Shown: piece by piece, positions 56,141 to 64,000 of the stretch
Layout of the letters: each line of letters begins with the position of its first letter
Position numbering within the stretch: the first letter of the stretch is position 1
Assembly (NCBI GenBank): GCA_021432635.1
Contig: MU270136.1
Location: forward strand, 25,914-89,913
From: Thozetella sp. PMI_491
Taxonomy: Eukaryota; Ascomycota; Sordariomycetes; Chaetosphaeriales; Chaetosphaeriaceae
Direction: 5' to 3'
Length of the DNA stretch: 64,000 nt
Notes under the pieces: model-generated
Database searches by the model: none
Told to the model about the DNA's origin: nothing
The model's input: the letters and a program-made list of their open reading frames with translations, nothing else
Program-made: the position numbers and the translations under genes

Positions 56141-56560
56141 CTCCCCATGCGTAGACTCTATCATCAGCTTGGTCTTGCAGCCAGAAATCTCGTGCTTATA
56201 CGGGTGGCCTCGTTTGTCGCGGTTGTAACTGACCTCGGATCAACCAACATAGTGAAGGTGAGTTTCACTACTGGGTAGCAGGAGGGTGCCATCAGGACTC
56301 TGTTTCAGATTCTCGTAGTACATCCTAGTCTTAAACCCGACGAGACACTCTCGCCCGTTAGGTGCTTTCGCGTAGAAAGTAGTGTTGTCCCCGTGATGCT
56401 AGAACCATGCTGTGCTGCGCTCTTCGAAAACAGAAAAGCTATCTGCGCTGAATCCGGGGAGCTGAAGCGCCTTTCTGGCTTGCTGAGTGGCGGCATACAG
56501 ATTGCCGTGCGTGCCTAGGACACAAAAAGTCCCAGTAGCACCACCGGTAGTAGCAGGGGG
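56141..56560 (-). pseudogene. Decayed paralogue of the neighbouring uncharacterised gene
   Basis: Minus-strand translation gives VLGTHGNLYAATQQARKALQ, then after a TAG stop NTTFYAKAPNGRECLVGF and SSETHLHYVG before another stop. These align block by block with VLGTHATLQAAKKFA, MAFAKAPAGQELLIGI and DHLHYV of the intact gene at 54836-55595. Two or more in-frame stops break it, and its 5' side runs into a G homopolymer at about 56556-56572, so it is very likely dead. It represents an old tandem duplication, since the two copies are far diverged. Confidence 0.8.
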
Positions 56561-56572
56561 GGGGGGGGGGGG
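56556..56572. repeat. Poly-G tract
   Basis: About 17 consecutive G on the + strand, at the 5' edge of the pseudogene. A shorter poly-G run lies at about 57099-57110. Length is prone to slippage and sequencing error. Confidence 0.8.
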
Positions 56573-57640
56573 AATGTAACGCCTACATTATGGAAAGTTT
56601 TTAAGCCTCAGAAATATATGAACTATGCCGGCAGTGGAAGGGGGAGTGACACGATTGGCACTTGCGATAGCATCATGGTTGGTAGAAGTTCTAGCCAAAC
56701 GCCACAGAGGCTTAAAACAGCTGATTATCATAAGACATTTGCGGAGACTAAGCGCTGTCGGCCGCTAAGAGGCTTCTAAGAGGCCGCTTCCCAAGATCCG
56801 CTACTAACCGTCATGTAAGACACTTCATTTGGCAGGATAGATAATTGTGTCGTGACTTTTGCATGGCTATTGTTTCAATTATGTTGGATGACCGATACTC
56901 GGCATGCAATAGCCTGTGGAGGTGGATGATTTGTTAGTAAAAGGCGCCAGTCCATGGAAAAGTTATAAAGGCGTGTCTTAAGGTTAGATATAATCTTCGG
57001 TGCATATTTTGATGCTTGTGTCGGTGCGTATCAAATGCTTCGTTATTCGTGCGTACCGAGCGCAGGGGGGTTTGTTTTGTGGCGCACTGGTGCCCGGAGG
57101 GGGGGGGGGGTATCTTTTTCGATCCCAAAGCTAGGCACGCCTGGAAGCCCCAGCTAACTCTTCCATAACTATTGACCTTACATCTGGAGTTTTCTAAATG
57201 AGTCCTTTGTAGGCGAACAATTATGCGTCGGCGACAAATCAACAGTTACATATTAAGGAACCTCGGTCCGCCATGTATTGGTGAAATCTGGGCGCTCTTC
57301 TGGAACTCGCCATTTAGCTGTATGTTGGAGGGAATAGTACCGCCCTACACTATTGTTTGCTACACACCCTTGGAATTTCTCATACACGGCACAGGTACAG
57401 GTTTCTCGGGTTACTGCTTTGTCAAAATATTGTTGCAACCTTCAACTGCTACAATCCATCCTAGCAGCACCGTTCTAGTTATCCGATGAACTTAAACTGT
57501 CACTAGGCAATAAAGATCTTCTCAGAAAGCGATGTAAACTCGTAGTGGCCGTCGTAGAACTATCTTGAATACGCGAGGTGCTGGCAGAACATTGAAGCAC
57601 CAATGACGCCAGTCTCCTGCAGGCAGGTTCTTTTTCCCCA
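56573..57640. other. Gene-free region
   Basis: No gene supported; contains a second poly-G run near 57099-57110. Confidence 0.45.
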
Positions 57641-58021
57641 TCATTTTCTTTCCGTGAACCCATATCCTGGTGTCCAGCCTCGAAGCAATCCTATGTGTAG
57701 CTCATGTTTGTACTCTTGACCGCTGTAGCTGGGTCGCCTGCTAGGTTCCGGAACCCATTCCATTGTCCTTGCCATGATCCTTTCGACATCCATTGGCCGC
57801 CGACAGTAGACAGGGAATGTATTTGATCGGATTATTGGGGCCACTTCGTCATCTTGTGGCCGCTCAGTCTGAGCTGGGAGCGTCTGCACCCGGGGGAGTT
57901 TAGGGGCCGGACCGTCTGTCATACCATTGCATGCGCTCTTATCATCGCCCTTAGCAATGTTTTCTTTGTTCAGCCGAGCTTCTGCTAGGGTCTCTCCTTT
58001 CGCCTTGCTTGCTTTACACAT
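57641..58021 (-). CDS. Hypothetical small protein
   Basis: An open frame of 126 residues with protein-like, hydrophilic composition (MCKASKAKGETLAEARLN; RSNTFPVYCRRPMDVERIMA; EYKHELHIGLLRGW). No signal peptide, membrane helix or known motif. It might continue through an intron downstream or be only part of a gene. Not recognised; kept because it is the longest frame in the stretch and shows few low-complexity features. Confidence 0.3.
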   Translation of the reverse strand: MCKASKAKGETLAEARLNKENIAKGDDKSACNGMTDGPAPKLPRVQTLPAQTERPQDDEVAPIIRSNTFPVYCRRPMDVERIMARTMEWVPEPSRRPSYSGQEYKHELHIGLLRGWTPGYGFTERK

Positions 58022-58742
58022 GACAGAGGTTATGCTTTCGACTCGAGATTATTATTCAACTGTCGAGGATATATCTAGATAATAACTATCGCTAGTAGCG
58101 TTCGACATGGAAATACTAAAGGGGAATGGGTACCTTGTGTGAGAACGCTGACTTAATGCTCTCGTAATCTGATAGATCTTGGTTTGAAGGAGGTGAGAGG
58201 CAAATAGAGCAGCGAAAACCCTCACGGACATTATAAGTTAGGCAGGTCACGCTCCTACTGTGCTATCATTGTGCTCGAGAATTGAACCCTCGGATCTCGA
58301 TACAGTGCCCTCTGTGGCGTGATACATGATTCGACTTTTCCCGTCTCTAGCCCTTGATACAGTTACACCACTATTGTGTCGCTAGAGACCCCCTTAACCA
58401 CCTCGTGATGAGCAACGCCTAGACTACGTAGTTTCGTTAAAGAGTTACACTTAGCCACTACCTGAGCACTGGTATACAGTTTGGGGTAAGCCCACGATAA
58501 CATGTAAGCTTCTCTGGGACTAGTCTCGTCAATCGAAAACAACATAGCATCTAATGTCCCGTTTTGAAACATTGCAATTAAACCCGATCTCGCAGATATG
58601 CATCGCTTGCTCCCAGCCCTGGTCACTAGTATCGTGCGTTGCCCCCAGCCAGGCTCCGTGGCTTAAAATGAAAAGCACTATTTATAAATAGGTAGGAATA
58701 GCCTTGCGCACCCTTTTCCCCGGTGAAATATGCTCTTCATTA
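58022..58742. other. Intergenic region with tRNA-like box motifs
   Basis: No gene supported. On the minus strand, a B-box-like GGTTCAATTC (about 58270) and an A-box-like TAGCACAGTAGG (about 58247) occur in the wrong order for a tRNA; see the rejected list. Confidence 0.4.
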
Positions 58743-59540
58743 CTACCAGCAAGTACCGAACCCTTTCTGGCATCCCGCTCCGCACCATGGAGCCGAGGAG
58801 CCACTAGTATCATATCAGTATACGAGACCTTCTCCAAATTACGCTTTCAAAGGGGGCCGAGGGAAGAGAACTCACCACCAGCCCTCACTCGAGCAGCAGT
58901 TACCTCCGCCGCAGGCATACGGTCCCTTGCTATTCGGCCCACAACTTCCATCCGTGCTGATCGGATAGGGAGACGGCGGCACGGGAGGGTTGTAGCAGTA
59001 TCCAAACTGTGGCTGGCACCCCGGCCCACAGTGAAGGTCAGTTGCACCACTAACGTCGCACAGGTCAGAGTGAACCTTGCATTGGTCATATCTTCAAGAC
59101 GACGTGATGCGCCAAGCACTTACCACCAGTTTGATGAGGAGCAGCAGTTCCCTCTGGAGCAGGAATATGGCCCTGCGCTGTTCGGGCCGCAGCTGCCGTC
59201 GGTAGTAACTGGGAATGGTCCGCAAATCCCATACGCCGGCTGGCAGCCAGCGCCGCAGTACCCAGAATAAAGGCCGCTGCAGGGTCTCGTTAGTTTACGA
59301 AGTTGGAGTCCGCCGAGCTGATTGTGGATTAACTCACCAGTATCCAGACTGCGAGCAGCACAGCCCAGTCGCACAAGAGCCGACGCCCGGCCCGCAGGTC
59401 GCGCGCTTCACCAACGTGCTGGCATTTCCTAGATCGACCCAGTCCAGCTCCGGTGATCCTCGATGCGGAATAACGATAGCAAATCCAGATGTAAACAGAA
59501 AGGCGAGGGTGGCAAGCCCTGATAAGATCAAAAATTGCAT
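58743..59540 (-). CDS. Secreted chitin-binding protein with three hevein-type (CBM18) modules, 4 exons
   Basis: Exons 59540-59338, 59276-59124, 59049-58876 and 58803-58743 give 196 residues. The start at 59540 begins a signal peptide (MQFLILSGLATLAFLFTSGFA), followed by a short pro-region ending in KR. Three hevein modules follow, each with eight Cys: the first contains SCATGLCCSQSGYC and YCGAGCQ, the second YSCSRGNCCSSSNWC and HCGPGCQ, the third YACGGGNCCSSEGWC and WCGAGCQ. A Pro-rich linker lies between the second and third (YNPPVPPSPYP). The protein ends right after the third module with no enzyme domain, so it is a pure chitin-binding protein of the cell wall or secretome. In fungi such proteins can shield wall chitin or act on hosts and competitors. 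All three introns are in phase 2 and cut the same conserved Cys codon (TG|C or TG|T). Confidence 0.92.
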
Positions 59541-61422
59541 TCTCAATGCGGTATCTCTGGTGTCTTCAATTAGTAGTGTGGTGTGAGTGCTTTTAACTTT
59601 CAAGTTTCAGTTGGCCCCTATGCTAGCCCAGCAACAACTCGGCCGCTCGTATTTATGCTTTCAACATCGTCGAGATACCCTGAGACTGTGCTGTTGATGG
59701 CCACTGGTGGCATGCTAGTAACGTTATAGTCCCGAGATGAGAATAGCTGGTGGGTTCGCTTGCATAAGAACTGCAGGGTGTGATTGGGTGCAGTCAAAGC
59801 TCGACAACTGTCCCGCATCGAGGGCTGCATCACAGATAGCCAGCCACCGCCATTGGATGGCTACCAGAACAAGCTTGCCGTGCCGAGCCGCGGCAATGTG
59901 GTCAGGACTGATAGGTCTTGGGGAAAAAATGCACTAAGTCACCTGGTCATTTGCCGGTGATGGAATGACTCGCCCCCCATGAGTATCGCGGTGCCGAGGA
60001 GCTCGAGCACGCGACGGCGCTCGCCTTTTTCAAGCGGTTTTGGGACCAGAGCTTAAAGGCTGCCAGAAATAGAACCTTTTTTTTTATAAAAAAAAGGAAA
60101 CTTTTGGACGACGGAATGTCATTTGCCCCCGTTCTTTCAACAGCCGGCGCGCCTCGGTATCGGCGACCACCGTTTGGATCGTGGCATCGGAAATGTGTGA
60201 GTGTATATCTCTCAGCAGTTCAGAGCATGTGTCAATCCGTTTCGCGTTCTCCGACGGCAACCGTGCCACCCGGCCTAGCGTTAGGCATAAATGTATCGCC
60301 TATGTAATGACTGTGACGGCAGCATGCATGGCTCGCTTTATATATTGTCTGCTGCGCGCCACCGCCTCATCTGCCTTCCCCGCAGTAGCCTATTCCGGAA
60401 TGTCTATGCACGTGCCACGGCTGCGATGAGCTGAGCGCTGAAGGTAAAGCGCCAGCATTAGTCCACTCTTGCTGTGGTGAGCCACTTATCGGCCGGGCGA
60501 ACGGTACTAGGATCAAGGCTTGCCTTAGATACCACTGCTACATTGCCTGGAAACCCGAGCAGGCCGTAGCATTCACCGCAGAGATCGAATGATAATGCCC
60601 TCCCAGCGATATAATTATCGGAGTTTCGGCCGTTCCTCTAGTGTTTCGTCTAAGGGCCGTCTTGAAGAAAAGAGAGCGAGGAAGCTAGAGAATATACTTT
60701 AATACTCAGCAGGGGAACTTCCTGTTGACTTATAGAATCTCTACGTAATTACACATCATCTAGCACTATTCATACTCCATCGCCGTGACCTAAACTCCCT
60801 CAACCAGTTCTCTTTATACCGCCGCTACATTAGTAACCCAATCAATGCTTCTTCTAAAATAAAACAAGTTCTACCGCCCTAGATATGACTTCAAACAAGC
60901 ATTCCTAATGGCGTAAACAGCCCGTAACTTAAGATATGGTTACCTATTGGCCCATCAGCATCCTAACGGCGAAGCTCATGCAGGGCGTTCCTTTGTAGCT
61001 AATTGAACGAGATTCTAGCTATCTCGCAATGCCGGCATCGCCTGATGATGTGTGGCGTCTCTCGGGACACGCCGCGTTAAGTATCAGCGCCCGATTGGCT
61101 AACGGCTCGCACCGGATGGTCTTTCTCAAGGAAATAAAGGCTTAGTAGGATCTCCTTCTGTTTGATTACCTTGTTCTTGGTTTTAAGTAAAATATTATAA
61201 CTAATCTTTAAGGGGTAAAGGACATACCGGCAGAATCAATGCCTCTCGTCCACTCATCGTTTGAAGTCCGACTGAAGATTAAGTAAGCGAGCATCTAGAC
61301 AATTAACCGAAATTGCACAAAAGCACAGCGGGTTATATAGCATGCTGCGTATCCCTTAACTAGATCTGACATATTTCAACGTCTTTTTGGCACAACTCTA
61401 CCCTGTAGTTAGCGCCCAATTC
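59541..61422. other. Gene-free, AT-rich region
   Basis: About 1.9 kb without a supported gene. It contains short A/T homopolymers (60078-60100) and an AT-rich decayed-looking part at 60650-61250. Confidence 0.5.
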
Positions 61423-62035
61423 ATGGGATTCTACGGCTCTACATCTAGTATGCACCCACAACGCATACAGATCATCTATATTGTTACAGTCACGGTAGGC
61501 GGGATTGTAGCAATACTCGATGTTGTTACTCTCGGCCTATTGATCTACTGCACCATAAATTTTCAAAAGACGTTTGGGATAGGATATGCGTCGGTGAGGG
61601 GCTTCTTCTGTTGAAATCAGATACTCTACGCAATTTTCACTGACTATTTTTATCGACAAGGCTATTTGGTCAATCGCCGTGGAAGGCCTTGAGATCTTTT
61701 CTGTTCTTATAAGAGACACTGCTACTTCTCGCCGTTTAGTTGGCTGGCTCGTCATCGCCGACTTTCTCACCGCGGTATTTTGCGTTGTCGCCGGGGTAAT
61801 GATTGCACTGGCCGATCTGGGCTCCGATTTAGAATCAGGTGCTGGACTATATCATTACGTCGCCGATCCCTGGAGGATGGATGCAGCTATTATGCAGATG
61901 ACTGTGGGGTAGGTATTGTCATAGATCTGGATATTTATTTCCCGACCAAGGAAAGAATCTAACGACCATAGATGTTTTCACCTGCTTCTTATGGTGCGCG
62001 GCTGCATCTCCTGCTGTAGAAGGAATCGCCAGTGA
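61423..62035 (+). CDS. Small four-helix membrane protein, 3 exons
   Basis: Exons 61423-61593, 61661-61908 and 61972-62035 join in frame (160 residues); introns GTGAGG..GACAAG and GTAGGT..CCATAG. The start is the first ATG (MGFYGSTSS). Hydrophobic segments are at ~14-38 (IIYIVTVTVGGIVAILDVV and on), around FGIGYASAIWSIAVEGLEI, around LVGWLVIADFLTAVFCVVAGVM split in two halves, and a short third-exon stretch (CFHLLLMVRGC). It ends in a basic, Cys-rich tail (CCRRNRQ) that could be lipid-modified. The fold outline resembles fungal MARVEL-like four-helix proteins, but no signature residue proves it. No neighbours suggest a function. Confidence 0.6.
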
Positions 62036-62316
62036 TGTAAGCCACATAACGAATCGAAGCCTACAAAGTATCGCGGTATATATATCTAATAGTTGATAGG
62101 TCTTTCATAATAACTAATGGAGTTTTTCACCAGTGTGTCAATATTAAAATAAAAAGCAGGAGATCGATCCCACCCGCTTGTAATACGTTTTTTTTTCTTT
62201 TCTCAATATAAGGTATACTGAATCATGCCAATCAATAGAGCGAAAAAGAGACCACTTCCCCAGTAGCGAATTACCAAAGTCCACTTCGTTTTCTAAGAGA
62301 AACGGCATTGGCCGTC
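62036..62316. other. Short intergenic region
   Basis: Contains a T-rich stretch at 62190-62205. No gene. Confidence 0.4.
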
Positions 62317-62637
62317 TTAAGGTCCCTTCACAATCGTCATAAGAATATCTTGTGGTTTATTTCCGCTAGCCTTATAGGTTTCTGTTTGGTAGGCCGGGTT
62401 GCTCGTGTTGGCCTGCACCACAAACTGGCCACCGTGCTCATCATAGTAGATAATGGCATTTTTCTTGGAGGTATTCGACGCGTTCACGCCGCCATCGATG
62501 GTGTTAGCCATGTCCTCGAGGAACACATTTGCATTGACGGCATCAATCGTATGTTTTGCCAGCACCAGGACGCTACCAGTCGTCAAAACTGGCCATTCGT
62601 CACAAGCGAAAAGGTACACCGAATTACCACGCCGCAC
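62317..62637 (-). CDS. Hypothetical protein, possibly 5' incomplete
   Basis: Open frame of 106 residues with protein-like composition (VYLFACDEWPVLTTGSVLVL; TIDAVNANVFLEDMANTIDG). A few bases upstream another frame starts MQFLLIIIFPT, like the beginning of a signal peptide, but a stop separates them and no plausible intron joins them. The gene may therefore be broken or wrongly bounded. No known motif. Confidence 0.3.
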   Translation of the reverse strand: MRRGNSVYLFACDEWPVLTTGSVLVLAKHTIDAVNANVFLEDMANTIDGGVNASNTSKKNAIIYYDEHGGQFVVQANTSNPAYQTETYKASGNKPQDILMTIVKGP

Positions 62638-63513
62638 GCAGACGGCAACAGGCTATGTTGGAAATATTATTATCAAAAGAAACTGCATGAGACATTTGAA
62701 ATGGCTATTTAGCAGGTATATATGATGCAATTTAAATGCAGGTGCTCCTAGGTCCTTTTCTTCTCGACGAAACCAACAACACACACTTCCTGCGCGGTGA
62801 TCCGGCTGAAATTAGCGGTGTGGCGCGTGACGGGTTGAAATGTTCCATTTCTCCACCCGCTTTGATGAAGCACCGGGTTTTCTCAAGCTTTCTCCCCAGA
62901 GTTTGGAGCTGATTGTGTGAAAATGATGACATGTTCTTGTTGGCAGAATATCCGCCAAGATAACCTGACGTAGACACTATAGCCACTCCAAGTAGAATTC
63001 AAGTGCGAAGAATGACACACCAGACATCAGTACCTTCAGAATAGCCTCGTGGAAGCAGATAGACATTTTTTTCGACGCTGTTGAGAATGAGATTCCATTA
63101 AAGTCTCTGTTGAGCACAAGGCTTTCGCCGTCCAGAAGACCAGATTGATGAAATGCATTACTACCTTCCTCTTCGCATGATCTTCAGGGCTTATTAGACA
63201 CATTTGTCAAAGCTCTGTATCAGGCCCCTCCCTTACCAACTGCTCCCGGTGTTGGTGAGCATCAAATCTTAACCAGTCACGGCTTGCTCTGAGTGACAGG
63301 TGAATCATTGCTAAGCCTCTTCGTCCCTGGTATCGCACTTCCGAAAATAATTCTAGAATGCGATGTTCTTCATTCATAACTTCCAAGACTACACTTTCTC
63401 GCCGATTTCAAGGCCAAATGTCTCCTCACTGGGCTGAAAAATTATCCTCGCCTTCCGAAGTTCCCAATAGCACCAGTTACCTCCGTCGTATTGAGAGCTA
63501 TTTTATATAGTCG
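62638..63513. other. Gene-poor region
   Basis: No gene supported. Confidence 0.45.
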
Positions 63514-64000
63514 CTAGGCCTCGTCTAGACATACACCGATACGATAGCTCGCTGCGTTTTCCTCGCTATCAGCCTGCAGAAAGGGATCGATATCTCCTTC
63601 AACTCCAGTAGAACCTACAAGCCACCTTCCCTCTTCAATCAAGCGCTTCCAGTTGTCAAGGATTGTCGACAGTTTGGGTAAGTGGCTGGGAAGATATGGA
63701 CACCACCCATATTGGTAGAGAGCATCATTGTTAACCATGCTTTCTGGAACTTGGTGACGATTACTATCCGTCACTGCATCCTCGTTGCCTTCACGGACCC
63801 ATCCGTTTGCGCCGATAGGAGTTGGGAGGACCAGGCGCACTGCATCCTGTGAAATCATGTCCGGCCAGCTATAGAGCCCACTAAGCTCATTGACCAGATA
63901 TCGTAGACATTCTCCTGCAAATTCGGTTGATACAGACCGCATAGTGAGAACGGGGAGCAGGAAGCAGAGCACGTGCGGAACAACCCACACACAACACCAC
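63514..64000 (-). CDS. 3' part of an unrecognised gene running off the window edge
   Basis: On the minus strand the frame is open from the window edge to the TAG at 63514-63516 (about 160 residues). The composition looks coding (CLRYLVNELSGLYSWPDM; LPKLSTILDNWKRLIEEGRW; GDIDPFLQADSEEN). The N-terminal part and the true start lie beyond the window, or upstream of an intron near the edge. No domain recognised. Confidence 0.4.
   Translation of the reverse strand, partial: WCCVWVVPHVLCFLLPVLTMRSVSTEFAGECLRYLVNELSGLYSWPDMISQDAVRLVLPTPIGANGWVREGNEDAVTDSNRHQVPESMVNNDALYQYGWCPYLPSHLPKLSTILDNWKRLIEEGRWLVGSTGVEGDIDPFLQADSEENAASYRIGVCLDEA

Noticed and set aside
58230-58380. tRNA-like A-box and B-box words on the minus strand
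   Set aside because: The B-box lies before the A-box, no 7-bp acceptor stem pairs with the 3' flank, and no anticodon arm forms; at best a tRNA-derived relic.

Overview
The window is nuclear DNA of a filamentous ascomycete (Pezizomycotina, most likely Eurotiomycetes). The evidence is short introns (about 50-160 bp) with GT..AG ends and CTAAC/CTGAC-like branch points, HET-domain genes, a non-reducing polyketide synthase with methyltransferase and reductase ends, fungal sugar transporters, and a Fot1/pogo-type transposon with stop codons of the kind left by RIP. No rRNA or convincing tRNA gene was seen. All splice models were built by hand from reading-frame and phase agreement plus family similarity.

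Region 1 (1-13 kb) is the edge of a polyketide biosynthetic cluster: the C-terminal part of an NR-PKS (PT end, ACP, C-methyltransferase, thioester reductase), a flavin-dependent halogenase (5 exons), an uncharacterised multi-pass membrane protein and a cytochrome P450 (4 exons). Together they suggest a C-methylated aromatic aldehyde that is chlorinated and oxidised, as in chlorinated azaphilones; the product itself is not determined. A dynamin-like GTPase with a long Ser/Thr/Pro-rich tail follows (13.8-16.9 kb).

Region 2 (18.7-32 kb) looks catabolic: a Cys-type sulfatase, an alpha-glucoside-type MFS transporter, a PL26-like intracellular exo-rhamnogalacturonan lyase divergent from it, a small Cys/Ser/Thr-rich gene, a HET gene and a secreted tannase/feruloyl-esterase-family protein.

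Region 3 (33-47 kb) is a self/non-self recognition type island: two HET genes flank a 12-exon ankyrin plus CorA-like membrane protein gene and a dead Fot1/pogo element with matching terminal inverted repeats and a TA duplication. One HET protein carries a seven-copy 9-bp coding minisatellite.

Region 4 (47-53.4 kb) holds an amidohydrolase of the lactonase type divergent from a sugar/quinate-type MFS transporter, then a second MFS transporter. Region 5 (53-64 kb) is gene-poor and AT-rich. It holds an unknown gene with a decayed paralogue beside it, a secreted chitin-binding protein whose three hevein modules are each interrupted at the same cysteine codon, a small four-helix membrane protein, and a few weak ORFs running to the window edge.
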